DNA from: Terriglobia bacterium
GTDB taxonomy: Bacteria > Acidobacteriota > Terriglobia > Terriglobales > Acidobacteriaceae
Length of the DNA stretch: 64,000 nt
Assembly: GCA_020073465.1 (NCBI GenBank)
Contig: JAIQFC010000004.1
Location: forward strand, 1 to 64,000
Reading direction: 5' to 3'
Shown here: positions 40,135 through 49,836 of the stretch, one piece after another
How positions within the stretch are numbered: position 1 is the stretch's first letter
Layout of the letters: every line of letters begins with the position of its first letter
Translations under genes and position numbers: made by a program
Notes under the pieces: generated by a model
The model's input: only the letters and a program-made list of their open reading frames with translations
What the model was told of the DNA's origin: nothing
The model's database searches: none

Positions 40135-41175
40135 GTGAATATCCACATTGCCAATCCGCTTTCGGACAGCCGCTGGGATGAACTGGTTGCGCGCCATCCG
40201 CGCGCATCAGCATTTCACAGGCGAGGTTGGCTTGAGTCTTTAGCTCGGACTTACGGCTATGAGCCGTTGGTGCTGACATCCTCGCCAGCCGGCGAACCAC
40301 TGCAGGATGGGATTGTTCTATGTCGGGTGGCGAGTTGGATCACGGGAACTCGTCTGGTCTCACTGCCATTCGCGGACCATTGTGATCCGCTTCTGCAGGA
40401 TGCCGATGAGTCAAGAGAGTTTTCGAATTGGCTACAAGCAGAATGTGACCGCAAGCGGTGGGATTACGTCGAGCTGAGGCCGTTGTCCTGGAATCAGCCT
40501 GCAGACGGCGTCTTGAAGGCTAGCGGTTCGTACTGCTTCCACACCCTCGACTTGACGCCAACTTTGGAGCAACTCTTCCGGAACCTGCATCGAGACTCCA
40601 TCCAGCGAAGAATCCAGCGGGCGGAGAAAGAACGCCTCACCTGCGAGGCCGGCCGCTCTCCAGAACTGGTATCCGAATTCTACCGACTGGTGCGGATGAC
40701 CAGAAGACGTCATCAGTTGGTTCCCCAGCCGCGCAGCTGGTTTCGTAATTTGGTCGAGTGTATGGGCGAGGACTTGCAGATCAGGGTGGCTCGGAAAGAC
40801 GGTTTCGGAGTCGCGGCGATGTTGACCCTGCGACATCGATCCCGGGTCATTTACAAATATGGGTGCTCCGATGAACGATTCCACAATCTTGCCGGTGTGC
40901 CCTTCCTGTTCTGGAGACTGATCGAAGAAAGCAAGACTTCGGGTATCGAGGAAATCGATTTCGGCCGTTCCGATTTGGAGAACCAAGGGCTGATTAGATT
41001 CAAGGATCGGTTCGGAACGAGAAAGACCTTGCTAACGTACTTTCGGTACTCCCCAACGAGCAAAGGCGCAATCGCCTCCAGTTGGGGTTCACAGGCGGTC
41101 CGACAGATCTTGTCCGTATTGCCCGAAGTTGTTTCACCTGCAGCTGGAAGGATTTTGTACAGACACATTGGGTAG
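40135..41175 (+). CDS. FemAB/GNAT-like acyltransferase (exosortase-locus type)
   Basis: A 346-residue protein from GTG 40135. It has the two-GNAT FemAB layout: NPLSDSRWDELVARHPRASAFHRRGWLESL, GIVLCRVASWITGTRLVSLPFADHCDPL, then FRNLHRDSIQRRIQRAEKERL and the C-terminal GVAAMLTLRHRSRVIYKYGCSDERFHNLAGV/FLFWRLIEE. IEEIDFGRSDLENQGLIRFK is typical of FemAB-like proteins of exosortase and polysaccharide loci (TIGR03019-like). The donor (aminoacyl-tRNA or acyl-CoA) is unknown. It may attach an amino acid or acyl group to the polymer. Confidence 0.82.
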   Translation: MNIHIANPLSDSRWDELVARHPRASAFHRRGWLESLARTYGYEPLVLTSSPAGEPLQDGIVLCRVASWITGTRLVSLPFADHCDPLLQDADESREFSNWLQAECDRKRWDYVELRPLSWNQPADGVLKASGSYCFHTLDLTPTLEQLFRNLHRDSIQRRIQRAEKERLTCEAGRSPELVSEFYRLVRMTRRRHQLVPQPRSWFRNLVECMGEDLQIRVARKDGFGVAAMLTLRHRSRVIYKYGCSDERFHNLAGVPFLFWRLIEESKTSGIEEIDFGRSDLENQGLIRFKDRFGTRKTLLTYFRYSPTSKGAIASSWGSQAVRQILSVLPEVVSPAAGRILYRHIG

Positions 41176-41285
41176 CCCTGACGCGGATCCGCGATTTCTT
41201 TGCGTAACTGCTGAGAGGCGAAGCATGAAGCACTCCCACCGCACCCTGTTGCGAGCCAAAGTCGCAGGCCAAATGGAGAAGCGTA

Positions 41286-42695
41286 GTGATTCGTGGCGGG
41301 GAACCATACTCCGGAGCAGCAAATGACGAAGACGCCCCGTTGAGCGGCGTCGTGAGCGAGCGATACCGTTGTCCGGCGGGCTTCCTGGATTTTTATCTGA
41401 GCGGCGAGCTATCTTCTGACCAAGGCTACTTTCGATTCGGCGAGAATGCGATCTGTTACGGTCGAACCTGCTCCGGCACTCGTGAGGCCTCTCCTCAACC
41501 GGTTCTATACGATCGGCTCCAGGATGCCGTAATCGAAGAGGGGAAGGTCAAACTGCCGTTCGATCCGACCGAGATTATCGAGAATCTTCGCCGGGAGCGT
41601 TATCCACAAACCCAGCTGACGGATTATGAGAGAGCACTCAAGAGACTCTATTATCAGCTCAGACCGTTTACCAACCAATGGCTGCGGAAAAGGATCCAGA
41701 GATTCCACGCTCGTCGGTGGAGGAACCTGTCGTTTCCCCATTGGCCCGTCGATACAACCGTTGAGAACATTTGCGAAACACTCCTCTTACTTTCCCTGAA
41801 AGCCAAGAGGACGGACAAGATTCCATTCATCTGGTTCTGGCCGCGCGGCGCCCGTGGCTGTGTCTTGATGACGCATGACGTAGAAACTGAGGCAGGCCGG
41901 AAATTCTGTAACGAATTGTTGGACATCAACGATTCCTTTGGAGTTAAGGCATCTTTCCAGATCGTCCCAGAAGACCGCTATGCGGTTCCGGCAAGCTTTC
42001 TGGACGCAATTCGGAGCCGGGGATGTGAAATTGCGATTCAAGACCTGAACCATGACGGACGGCTGTTTGACGATAAGACAGAATTCCTGCGCCGGGTTGC
42101 ACTCATTCACCGCTATGCGACGGAATATGGCGCGAAGGGCTTCCGGGCCGCGGTCCTTTACCGTAAAGCGGAGTGGTACGGCGCAATCAAGTTGTCGTTC
42201 GACATGTCGATCCCCAATGTGGCGCACCTTGATCCGCAGCGGGGGGGCTGCTGCACGGTAATGCCTTACTTCATCGGCGACCTTCTCGAACTACCAGTGA
42301 CCACGGTTCAGGACTACACGTTATTTCACCTGTTGAATGAGAGATCGATCGATCTGTGGAAGACGCAGGTTGAACTGATCCTCGAGCGGCACGGCTTGGC
42401 CACCTTCATCGTTCATCCTGACTACGTTAGCGGTCCCGATACACGGGGCGTGTACGAGTCTTTGCTTGGTTGGCTGCGCGAAGAGAGTGACAGACACAAC
42501 CTCTGGACCCCGCTTCCGAGTGAGGTCGATTCCTGGTGGAGGAAACGAAGCCGGATGTCGGTCGTGCAAGATGGAGATTCCTGGCGCATTGAAGGTGAAG
42601 GCGCCGATCGCGCAGTGCTTGCGTTCGCACGCAATGCCAATGACAGGTTGGTGTATGAACTGGCGGATACCGGCCGGGCGCACTCGTCGCACTAA
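41286..42695 (+). CDS. Polysaccharide deacetylase-family protein (NodB fold)
   Basis: A 469-residue protein, GTG 41286. The NodB-type domain occupies ~195-390: CVLMTHDVETEAG holds the first metal Asp in THD, FGVKASFQIVPE the second strand, and CEIAIQDLNHDG the metal-histidine region, although canonical H-x3-H is changed to NHDG. FIVHPDYVSG closes the site with the catalytic His. The N-terminal ~190 residues and the C-terminal ~60 (WWRKRSRMSVVQDGDSWRIEGEG) are of unknown fold. It probably removes acetyl from a polymer or lipid-linked sugar. No signal peptide. Confidence 0.75.
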   Translation: MIRGGEPYSGAANDEDAPLSGVVSERYRCPAGFLDFYLSGELSSDQGYFRFGENAICYGRTCSGTREASPQPVLYDRLQDAVIEEGKVKLPFDPTEIIENLRRERYPQTQLTDYERALKRLYYQLRPFTNQWLRKRIQRFHARRWRNLSFPHWPVDTTVENICETLLLLSLKAKRTDKIPFIWFWPRGARGCVLMTHDVETEAGRKFCNELLDINDSFGVKASFQIVPEDRYAVPASFLDAIRSRGCEIAIQDLNHDGRLFDDKTEFLRRVALIHRYATEYGAKGFRAAVLYRKAEWYGAIKLSFDMSIPNVAHLDPQRGGCCTVMPYFIGDLLELPVTTVQDYTLFHLLNERSIDLWKTQVELILERHGLATFIVHPDYVSGPDTRGVYESLLGWLREESDRHNLWTPLPSEVDSWWRKRSRMSVVQDGDSWRIEGEGADRAVLAFARNANDRLVYELADTGRAHSSH

Positions 42696-42731
42696 ATGTA
42701 GACTCATCTGATTTGGTAGCCAGCCGACTTC

Positions 42732-43955
42732 ATGCAAAACAAAGATAGGAATACCTACACGGCGACCGTTCAGGCCTCGTGCATTCTTGTCCTGGGGATC
42801 GTCGCGGTAGCGGGTCTGTGGCCATTTCATGCTCCTCGCAATCGAGTGAAGTGGCTCGAGAACGAGAATGGGCTGCGGTTTGGCTACCGTGGCACGGCGG
42901 TAAGTTCCGGCGCGTTTCGTCCGAATCATGCAGACGATCAGGGCCCCTGCACCCTGGAGATTTGGCTGCGACCGGAGCGGGTCACCGGCGACAGCAGCAT
43001 TCTCGCCATGGATGGATCCGTCAATCCGCGGGAGCCGTTTCTGCTGCGGCAGTATGCCACCGGCATGGCTGTTCAGCGTTATCAGGTCGATGAGCAGGGC
43101 GTAGGCATACACCCCTGGTTCAAGATCAACGGTGTCTTCCACGAGGGAGAGAGCACATTCGTAACGATCACGTCGAGCAAACAGAGGACGACTGTCTATC
43201 TCAACGGAGTTCTGGCCGCAACTTCTTCGGGCGTCGGTATGATCAGCGCTGACCTTACCGGACGCCTGGTGCTCGCGAACTCAACCGTCGATGATAGTTG
43301 GACCGGTCAGATCATGGGGCTGGCGCTCTATGAGACGGAGTTGACATCGACCGAAGTCATGAAGCATTTCGACAGTTGGACGTCGAGTCATCAGCCGGCG
43401 CTCGCGGTAGGGCAACAGCCGCTAGCCGTGTATCTGTTCAACGAGCACTCTGGCAACACCGTTCACAACCAGATTGACCCTGCGACCGACCTGGTCATCC
43501 CGAAGAACTACTTCGTATTACATCCGGCGTTTTTGAATCCGACATGGGTGCAGTACGCGCGCCCAATGAATTTCTGGACGCGCTGGAGTGTCTGGCAGGA
43601 CTTGGGAATGAACATTGCCGGATTCATACCGGTCGGGTTCGTCTTTATGGCTTACTTTTCTTCGGTCAGACAAGCTGGGCGAGCAGTTCCTGCGGTGGTC
43701 CTGCTTGGCTTCCTGTTGAGTCTGAGCATCGAAACACTGCAGTGGTTTCTGCCGACTCGCGACTCAGGAATGACGGACCTGCTCACGAATACGACCGGCA
43801 CGGCTCTAGGAGTGATCCTCTACCGCCAGACGACCGTGCAAGCCCTCTTGGCCAGAGTAGTATCGCGTATCAATGGGCCTCCGAAGATATCAGCGGCGGC
43901 CGCAGCGTTGGCGGCCAATCGTTTGGAAGACGAAACCCTATCGTTTCGAACATAG
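42732..43955 (+). CDS. LamG-type lectin domain fused to a VanZ-like membrane domain
   Basis: A 407-residue membrane protein. One N-terminal helix (TVQASCILVLGIVAVAGLWPF) is followed by an extracytoplasmic concanavalin/LamG-like domain (~45-220: GPCTLEIWLRPERVTGDSSILAMDG, TVYLNGVLAATSSGVG, GQIMGLALYETELTSTEVMKHF). Three further helices form the VanZ-like domain (~290-365: DLGMNIAGFIPVGFVFMAYF, LLGFLLSLSIETLQWFLPTRDSGMTDLLTNTTGTALGVIL). VanZ-like domains occur alone or in teichoplanin-resistance proteins; fusion to a sugar-binding domain fits recognition of the secreted polymer. Biochemical role unknown. Confidence 0.8.
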   Translation: MQNKDRNTYTATVQASCILVLGIVAVAGLWPFHAPRNRVKWLENENGLRFGYRGTAVSSGAFRPNHADDQGPCTLEIWLRPERVTGDSSILAMDGSVNPREPFLLRQYATGMAVQRYQVDEQGVGIHPWFKINGVFHEGESTFVTITSSKQRTTVYLNGVLAATSSGVGMISADLTGRLVLANSTVDDSWTGQIMGLALYETELTSTEVMKHFDSWTSSHQPALAVGQQPLAVYLFNEHSGNTVHNQIDPATDLVIPKNYFVLHPAFLNPTWVQYARPMNFWTRWSVWQDLGMNIAGFIPVGFVFMAYFSSVRQAGRAVPAVVLLGFLLSLSIETLQWFLPTRDSGMTDLLTNTTGTALGVILYRQTTVQALLARVVSRINGPPKISAAAAALAANRLEDETLSFRT

Positions 43956-44044
43956 AACAGCTCCCGAGATTCCGGTAGATTTGCATCGATGTTCGCGCAT
44001 TTACCCGACCACCACTTCTAATACACCCTGAGGCGACAGTACGA

Positions 44045-45247
44045 ATGAAGAATTGCAACATAGCCGTTATCGGGGCAGGGCCCTACGGTCTTTCGATCGC
44101 GGCCCATCTCAAGGCTCACAAGGTTGACTTCCGCATCTTTGGCAATCCAATGCACACCTGGATGACGCAGATGCCGAAGGGCATGAGGCTCAAGTCGGAG
44201 GGCTTCGCTTCCTCGCTCTATGATCCCGAGTCGTCATTCACGCTCAGCGACTATTGCCAGGAACAGAACATTCCTTACTCCGATATCGGACTTCCGGTCC
44301 CGCTGGAGACGTTTACTGCGTACGGGCTGGAGTTCCAGAAGCGGCTCGTGCCGGAGCTCGAGAACAAGCTCATTGCTTCCCTTGAGAAGGTTGCAGAAGG
44401 ATTTCGCATTTCCCTTGAGGATGGAGAAGTCTTTTCTGCAAAAAGAGTTGTGGTCGCCGTTGGCATCTGTCACTTCGGATACATACCTCCGGTCCTCGCT
44501 TCCCTTCCAGAAGAGTTCGTAACGCACAGTTCTCGGCACAGCGATGTTGAGCATTTCAAAGGACGAGAAATCGCAGTGGTTGGCGCAGGAGCGTCGGCAC
44601 TGGATCTGGTGGCCTTGCTCCATGAAGCGGGAGCTTCCGTGCAGCTGATCGCCCGGAAACCGACCATTCGCTTCCATGATCCGCCGGGCAAGAAACCTCC
44701 GACTCTCTCCGAGCGGCTGCGTCGGCCAATGACGGGAATTGGACCCGGCTGGAAACTATTTTTCTGTGCGAACACACCGTGGGCATTTCACCGCTTACCG
44801 GAAGGATACCGGCTCGAATCGGTGAAGAAGATTCTGGGTCCAGCGCCGGGTTGGTTCATCAAAGAGCAAGTCGCGGGTAAGGTGCCGTTCCACCTGGGAG
44901 CCAACATTGAGAAGGCAAGTGTACAGAGTGGTCGCGTCCAGCTTGAGCTCACAAATGGAAACAGCACTCGGAAGACGATTGTGGCAGACCATGTGATAGC
45001 CGCTACCGGCTACAAAGTCGATCTTGGGCGCTTGAGTTTCCTCAGCTCCGATCTGCAGGCGAGTATTCGATCGATTGAGCACACTCCGCTTCTGTCGTCG
45101 AACTTCGAGTCCTCGGTGCCGGGCTTGTATTTTGTGGGAACATCGGCGGCGAATGCCTTTGGACCTGTGATGCGCTTTGCCTTCGGAGCTGGATACACGG
45201 CACGCCATCTTTCAGAGCACCTCGCTAAAGCGTCTTCTCACGCATGA
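44045..45247 (+). CDS. Flavin-dependent monooxygenase-like (FAD/NAD(P)-binding) protein
   Basis: A 400-residue two-dinucleotide protein. IAVIGAGPYGLSIAAHLKAH (FAD), IAVVGAGASALDLVALLHEAG (NADP) and the C-terminal HVIAATGYKVDL ATGY motif resemble lysine/ornithine N-monooxygenases and Baeyer-Villiger-like enzymes. The length is right for a two-domain monooxygenase. It may hydroxylate a sugar amine or a linked amino acid; it is not near siderophore genes. The next gene is an ATP-grasp ligase, which hints at modification of an amino-acid or amide substituent. Substrate unknown. Confidence 0.8.
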   Translation: MKNCNIAVIGAGPYGLSIAAHLKAHKVDFRIFGNPMHTWMTQMPKGMRLKSEGFASSLYDPESSFTLSDYCQEQNIPYSDIGLPVPLETFTAYGLEFQKRLVPELENKLIASLEKVAEGFRISLEDGEVFSAKRVVVAVGICHFGYIPPVLASLPEEFVTHSSRHSDVEHFKGREIAVVGAGASALDLVALLHEAGASVQLIARKPTIRFHDPPGKKPPTLSERLRRPMTGIGPGWKLFFCANTPWAFHRLPEGYRLESVKKILGPAPGWFIKEQVAGKVPFHLGANIEKASVQSGRVQLELTNGNSTRKTIVADHVIAATGYKVDLGRLSFLSSDLQASIRSIEHTPLLSSNFESSVPGLYFVGTSAANAFGPVMRFAFGAGYTARHLSEHLAKASSHA

Positions 45248-45351
45248 GTTTTTGTGCTAACTGCTGCGACTTCGCCCAGGGCGGGGTGCAGCCAGTAAAG
45301 GAAGATTTGCTGAGCCGGATTTAGTTATCGTCTCAGCAGCGTGACTAACAC

Positions 45352-46656
45352 GTGCAATCGAGTCAATCCAATTCGCAGGAACAGCTTGGCGTCAGGCCTA
45401 GAGTCCTATTGACGGATACGGACCGGCGTCCGTATGCGGCGCGTCTCGCAATCGTCCTTTCCGAGGCAGGCTGCGACGTATCGGCCATCTGCTCTAGGCG
45501 CGGCCACCCGCTGCTCAAGACCAGCGTCGCTCGAAGAACATTCTCGTACAGCCCATTTCGTCCGCTGGACGCGTTGACGCGTGCGATCGAGGCAACACAA
45601 CCCGATATCATCGTCCCATGCGACGACCGTGGAGTGCGCCATCTCCATGAACTGTATGCCCGTGCCCGCCGGGAAGAGGGGAACTCCGGCAAGAAGTTAG
45701 TGACCCTCATCGAGCGCTCTCTTGGCGCACCGGAAAGCTACTCCGTCGTGTCAGCTCGTTACGACCTCTTGCAGATTGCCCGGGAGGAGGGGTGCCGCGT
45801 ACCGAATACGGAACTAGTCAACGCGCTTGATGACCTGAAAGCATGTCAGGCGAGACAACCGTTTCCGTGGGTACTTAAAGCAGACGAAACATGGGGTGGA
45901 CGCGGGGTACGCATTGCATATACTCCAGAACAGGGTAAGAAGTACTTTGGCGAGGTCAGCCGTCCGTTTCGATTCCGGCGAGCTGTCAAACGGATGGTTG
46001 TCAATCGCGATCCTTTCTGGATGCAGCCCTGGTGGGAAGGTCGCAAGCCCGCCGTGGTCGTGCAGGCGTACGTGGAGGGGCGTCCAGCGAACTGTGCGGT
46101 CGTATGCTGGGAGGGAAAAGTATTGGCTGGTATCGGCGTCGAGGTGGTCAGCGCCGAGGGGCTAACCGGTCCCGCCAGTATCGTACGGGTACTCAACAAC
46201 TCAGACATGATGCTCTGTGCCGAACGGATTGCGCGACGACTGCATTTGTCCGGCTTCTTCGGCCTGGATTTTATGATTGAGGATAGGACCAACCAAACTT
46301 ACCTCATTGAGATGAATCCACGTTGTACGCCGCTCTGTCATCTTCGACTCGGTACGGGGCGTGACATGATTGCAGGACTGTGGGCGCGGTTGTCAGATCA
46401 GCCTGTCCCGGAAACTCAAGCGATCACCGAGAACGCTATGATTGCCTACTTTCCGCAGGCCTGGAACTCCAAGAACGAGTTCCTCGAGTCGAGTTACCAC
46501 GATATTCCGCAGGACGAGCCAGAGTTGATTAAGGAGTTTCTCCGCCCATGGCCGGAACGGAGTTTGCTTTTTCGAGTGACGAACCACGTACAACGAGTCA
46601 AGGATTGTGCGGACGCGAGCCTGGCGAGCAAGTCCTCCCCCACCGGTGGCTCATAG
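45352..46656 (+). CDS. ATP-grasp ligase
   Basis: A 434-residue ATP-grasp enzyme, GTG 45352. The preATP-grasp part has VRPRVLLTDTDRRPYAARLAIVL and IIVPCDDRGVRHLHEL. The grasp domain shows PFPWVLKADETWGGRGVRIA and VVVQAYVEGRPANCAVVCWEGK, with metal residues in GFFGLDFMIEDRTNQTYLIEMNPRCTP. Relatives are carbamoyl-phosphate-synthase-like and carboxylate-amine ligases. It joins a carboxylate to an amine via an acyl phosphate. The neighbours suggest amide decoration of sugars. The substrate cannot be read. It ends nine bases before the RmlC-like gene. Confidence 0.83.
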   Translation: MQSSQSNSQEQLGVRPRVLLTDTDRRPYAARLAIVLSEAGCDVSAICSRRGHPLLKTSVARRTFSYSPFRPLDALTRAIEATQPDIIVPCDDRGVRHLHELYARARREEGNSGKKLVTLIERSLGAPESYSVVSARYDLLQIAREEGCRVPNTELVNALDDLKACQARQPFPWVLKADETWGGRGVRIAYTPEQGKKYFGEVSRPFRFRRAVKRMVVNRDPFWMQPWWEGRKPAVVVQAYVEGRPANCAVVCWEGKVLAGIGVEVVSAEGLTGPASIVRVLNNSDMMLCAERIARRLHLSGFFGLDFMIEDRTNQTYLIEMNPRCTPLCHLRLGTGRDMIAGLWARLSDQPVPETQAITENAMIAYFPQAWNSKNEFLESSYHDIPQDEPELIKEFLRPWPERSLLFRVTNHVQRVKDCADASLASKSSPTGGS

Positions 46657-46665
46657 ACACGAAAG

Positions 46666-47199
46666 ATGACATTCCACGAAACCAAGCTGCCCGGCATATT
46701 CGAGATACACCTCGAGTCGAATTGCGACGAGCGCGGGTTCTTTGCGCGCACGTATTGTCAGAAAGAGTTCGAGAGTCATGGACTAAACCCTGCCGTGGTG
46801 CAATGTAGCGTTTCACTTAACGTGAAGAAAGGGACACTACGCGGCGTCCACCTTCAGGCGGCGCCTTATGGGGAGGCGAAGCTGGTTCGGTGTACGAGTG
46901 GAGCGATTTACGATGTGGTACTCGATCTGCGACCCCAGTCTGCAACGTTCAAGAAGTGGATTGGTGTGAATCTCACAGCCACGAATCGGTACATGCTCTA
47001 CATCCCTGAAGGCTGCGCCCACGGCTTCCTGACGCTGGAAGACAATACGGAAGTCTTCTACCAGATGTCGGAGTTCTATCATCCTGAGGCGGCGCGAGGT
47101 GTACGCTGGAACGATCCGGCATTCCAGATTGCATGGCCGGAGAGAGTCGAAGTGATTTCCGAACGCGACCGGAATTATCCGGATTTCGAACAAGAGTGA
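46666..47199 (+). CDS. rfbC: dTDP-4-dehydrorhamnose 3,5-epimerase (RmlC/RfbC family)
   Basis: A 177-residue cupin epimerase. FHETKLPGIFEIHLESNCDERGFFAR is followed by the core GTLRGVHLQAAPYGEAKLVRC, with the catalytic His in RGVH. The C-terminal part has MLYIPEGCAHGFLTLEDNTEVFYQMSEFYHPEAARGVRWNDP. The rhamnose genes rmlA, rmlB and rmlD are not in this window, so it may serve another 4-keto-6-deoxysugar, or they may be elsewhere. The stop is TGATG-overlapped by the next gene. The family assignment is good; exact substrate not claimed. Confidence 0.85.
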   Translation: MTFHETKLPGIFEIHLESNCDERGFFARTYCQKEFESHGLNPAVVQCSVSLNVKKGTLRGVHLQAAPYGEAKLVRCTSGAIYDVVLDLRPQSATFKKWIGVNLTATNRYMLYIPEGCAHGFLTLEDNTEVFYQMSEFYHPEAARGVRWNDPAFQIAWPERVEVISERDRNYPDFEQE

Positions 47200-48521
47200 T
47201 GGCCTTGCTGCAACAAGCCGACCAGCGGGACTTGGCAGAAAGCGGCCAGGAGTTGCACCGTTTCGTGTCGGAACTGTATCCGATTTGCCGGAGCATCACT
47301 GGCAACGGCATCCGTCAGACGCTGTCTCTGATCCAGAAACGCATTCCTCTGCAGATTGTCGAAGTGGCGTCTGGCACCCCAGTCTTCGATTGGACCGTAC
47401 CAAAAGAATGGAATATCCGCGACGCGTACATTAAGGATGCCCGCGGCAACCGAGTGGTGGATTTCCAGAAGTCCACCCTGCATGTGCTGAACTACAGCAC
47501 GCCAGTGCATGCGACCATGTCGTTGAGCGAACTCAAGCCGCACCTGTTTACGCTTCGCGACCATCCGGACTGGATTCCCTACCGGACATCGTACTACAAG
47601 CCAGAATGGGGATTCTGCCTCTCACACAATCAGATGCTCGCCCTCGCCGATGGGAACTACGAAGTGTGCATTGACTCCACGCTTGAGGATGGACACCTTG
47701 CCTACGGCGAATATTACCTGCCGGGCCGCTCCAGTGATGAGATTCTGATCTCGGTGCATGCGTGTCATCCGTCCTTGGCGAATGACAATCTCTCTGGATT
47801 GGCCGTAGCAACCTCACTGGCGCAGATTCTTGCAGGACAAGATCTCCGCTACTCGTATCGGTTCCTCTTTGTTCCCGGGACGATCGGTGCCATCACTTGG
47901 CTGGCACGCAACCGCGAGACGGCTTGCCGGATTCGCCACGGACTGGTGCTGACCTGCGTCGGAGACGCAGGTGGTTTCCATTACAAGAAGAGCCGACGTG
48001 GAGACGCCGAGATTGATCGGGCAACGGCGCACGTTCTTCGCCATTGCGGCGAGGCTTTCGAAGTGCTCGACTTTACCCCCTATGGTTATGATGAGCGTCA
48101 GTATTGCTCGCCGGGTTTCAACCTTGCCGTTGGCTGCCTGATGCGAAGCGTTTGGGGCACCTTCCCCGAGTATCACACTTCGGCCGATAATGTTGAGTTC
48201 GTCCGTCCGCAAGCGCTAGCCGCATCGCTTCGCGTCTGCACCTCGATCTTCGACGTGCTCGAAAACAATTACCGGTATCGCAACCTGAGTCCTTACGGCG
48301 AACCGCAGTTGGGAAAGCGGAACCTCTACCGGGCTACCGGCGGCGACGGCATCGGCGTAGAGATCAATGCTCGGTTGTGGGTGCTGAACTTCTCCGATGG
48401 AGAGCACTCCCTGCTGGATATCGCCGAGCGTTCGGGACTATCGTTCGCGGCGATCCGCAACGCCGCTGAGATTCTTCGGGAGGGAGGTCTGCTGGCCCGG
48501 GTTCCTGGTGCCGAAGCCTGA
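47199..48521 (+). CDS. DUF4910 aminopeptidase-like protein (M28-type fold)
   Basis: A 440-residue protein, ATG 47199 overlapping the RmlC stop (TGATG). LYPICRSITGNGIRQTL is typical of the front of DUF4910 proteins. VPKEWNIRDAYIKDARGNRVVDF comes next, and the metal-site ISVHACHPSLANDNLSG. Later CVGDAGGFHYK and GYDERQYCSPGFNLAVG carry further acidic residues. The tail includes a winged-helix-like stretch (SLLDIAERSGLSFAAIRNAAE). Related proteins from O-antigen loci are structurally like M28 aminopeptidases. It may act on peptide-like bonds of modified sugars. Substrate unknown. Confidence 0.8.
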   Translation: MALLQQADQRDLAESGQELHRFVSELYPICRSITGNGIRQTLSLIQKRIPLQIVEVASGTPVFDWTVPKEWNIRDAYIKDARGNRVVDFQKSTLHVLNYSTPVHATMSLSELKPHLFTLRDHPDWIPYRTSYYKPEWGFCLSHNQMLALADGNYEVCIDSTLEDGHLAYGEYYLPGRSSDEILISVHACHPSLANDNLSGLAVATSLAQILAGQDLRYSYRFLFVPGTIGAITWLARNRETACRIRHGLVLTCVGDAGGFHYKKSRRGDAEIDRATAHVLRHCGEAFEVLDFTPYGYDERQYCSPGFNLAVGCLMRSVWGTFPEYHTSADNVEFVRPQALAASLRVCTSIFDVLENNYRYRNLSPYGEPQLGKRNLYRATGGDGIGVEINARLWVLNFSDGEHSLLDIAERSGLSFAAIRNAAEILREGGLLARVPGAEA

Positions 48522-48666
48522 ACAGCAACCCCTCGGGCGCCTCCTCGGGGGCTAGCATCGCAAGACTGTAAGTATAATATAATCAATGCCTTGTAGCTCT
48601 TGCCCGTGGGCATGGACCCCGATATCATCGACTGACCTCCTCTAACTCACAGTCTCGGTGGACGCG

Positions 48667-48691
48667 AACTGCGGTTCCACAGTCCGCAGTT
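48667..48691 (+). promoter_or_regulatory. Leader hairpin upstream of the SDR/CDP-sugar genes
   Basis: AACTGCGG (48667-48674) and CCGCAGTT (48684-48691) form a perfect 8-bp stem around nine bases. It sits in the 239-bp gap between the DUF4910 gene and the SDR gene at 48761. Just upstream is GTATAATATAAT (48571-48582) with a good -10 match, but I find no matching -35. No T-run follows the hairpin, so it may be a leader structure or operator rather than a terminator. Confidence 0.4.
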
Positions 48692-48760
48692 AAATTTCAC
48701 CAGTTCGGTACGGACCTTTATTCCTCATTCGTAGATCATTCTTAGTTCGACAGGAGTCTT

Positions 48761-49813
48761 ATGAAAGTCTTGCTGACTGGCCATAAAGGCTACATCGGCG
48801 CGGTGGCGGCCCCAATCTTGCGATCTGCCGGCCATGAAGTCACCGGCCTCGACACCGACTTTTTTGCGGGTTGCGATTTCGGGAAGGAGTCTCCGTTGCT
48901 CCCGGAAGTTCGCAAGGATCTCCGCGATCTGACGAAAGCCGATCTGGAGGGTTTTGAGGCGGTGGTGCACCTGGCCGCTTTGTCGAACGACCCTCTGGGC
49001 AATCTCGATTCCCAGCTTACCTATGACATCAATCATCGCGCGTCGGTGAAACTGGCAACGTTGGCGAAGGATGCCGGGGTGAAGCGCTTCGTCTTCTCCT
49101 CCTCGTGCAGCACCTATGGCGCGGCGGGTGACGACTTCCTCGACGAAAAGGCTTCGCTGAATCCCGTAACTCCGTATGGGGAGTCCAAGGTTTTAGTCGA
49201 GCGCGACATCACTCCGCTGGCGGACAAACACTTCAGCCCGACGTACCTGAGGAATGCAACCGCCTATGGCGTATCTTCGCGCCTACGGCTGGATATTGTT
49301 CTCAACGACTTGGTGGCTTCGGCCTACACAACTGGGCGCGTCTACATCAAGAGCGACGGTACGCCCTGGCGTCCCATCGTCCACATTCGCGACATTACGG
49401 CGGCGATCGTCGCTGTGCTCGATGCCCCGCAGGATGTCGTCCATAACGAAGTTTTCAACGTCGGGCAGACGGAAGAAAACTACCGCATCCGCGAACTGGC
49501 CGACATCGTTGCCGAAACCGTTCCGGGTTGCCGCGTCGAGTTTGCTCCCGGAGGCGGCCCGGACAAACGCTGCTACCGGGTTGATTGTGCCAAGATACGC
49601 CGCGTGCTGCCAAACTTCCGTCCGCAGTGGAGTGCCCGCAAAGGGGCTCAGGAACTCTACGACGCCTATCGATCCGTCGGACTGACCGCGAACGATATGG
49701 AGCGTGGCCGTTACGTTCGCATCAGCCAGATCCGGCGGCTCCAGGAAGCGGGCCAGCTTGATGACTCCTTGCGCTGGAGTCGTCAACCGGCCGAAACTCC
49801 AGCACTTGCCTAA
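48761..49813 (+). CDS. NAD-dependent epimerase/dehydratase (SDR)
   Basis: A 350-residue extended SDR. The dinucleotide motif [20 protein letters not shown] uses GxxGxx[22 protein letters not shown] and the catalytic YGESK (in [15 protein letters not shown]) follow. The substrate region shows [17 protein letters not shown]. It may be a sugar 4-epimerase, 4,6-dehydratase or reductase. The next genes (methyltransferase, cytidylyltransferase, SDR) suggest a CDP-linked branched or C-methylated deoxysugar. It is the first gene after a gap with a hairpin. Confidence 0.83.
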   Translation: MKVLLTGHKGYIGAVAAPILRSAGHEVTGLDTDFFAGCDFGKESPLLPEVRKDLRDLTKADLEGFEAVVHLAALSNDPLGNLDSQLTYDINHRASVKLATLAKDAGVKRFVFSSSCSTYGAAGDDFLDEKASLNPVTPYGESKVLVERDITPLADKHFSPTYLRNATAYGVSSRLRLDIVLNDLVASAYTTGRVYIKSDGTPWRPIVHIRDITAAIVAVLDAPQDVVHNEVFNVGQTEENYRIRELADIVAETVPGCRVEFAPGGGPDKRCYRVDCAKIRRVLPNFRPQWSARKGAQELYDAYRSVGLTANDMERGRYVRISQIRRLQEAGQLDDSLRWSRQPAETPALA

Positions 49814-49836
49814 GACTCACCAGACCGAAACAAACT

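Noticed and set aside
48522-48560. Intrinsic terminator after the DUF4910 gene
   Set aside because: The CCCC/GGGG pairing around 48527-48551 is only four base pairs and no T-run follows.
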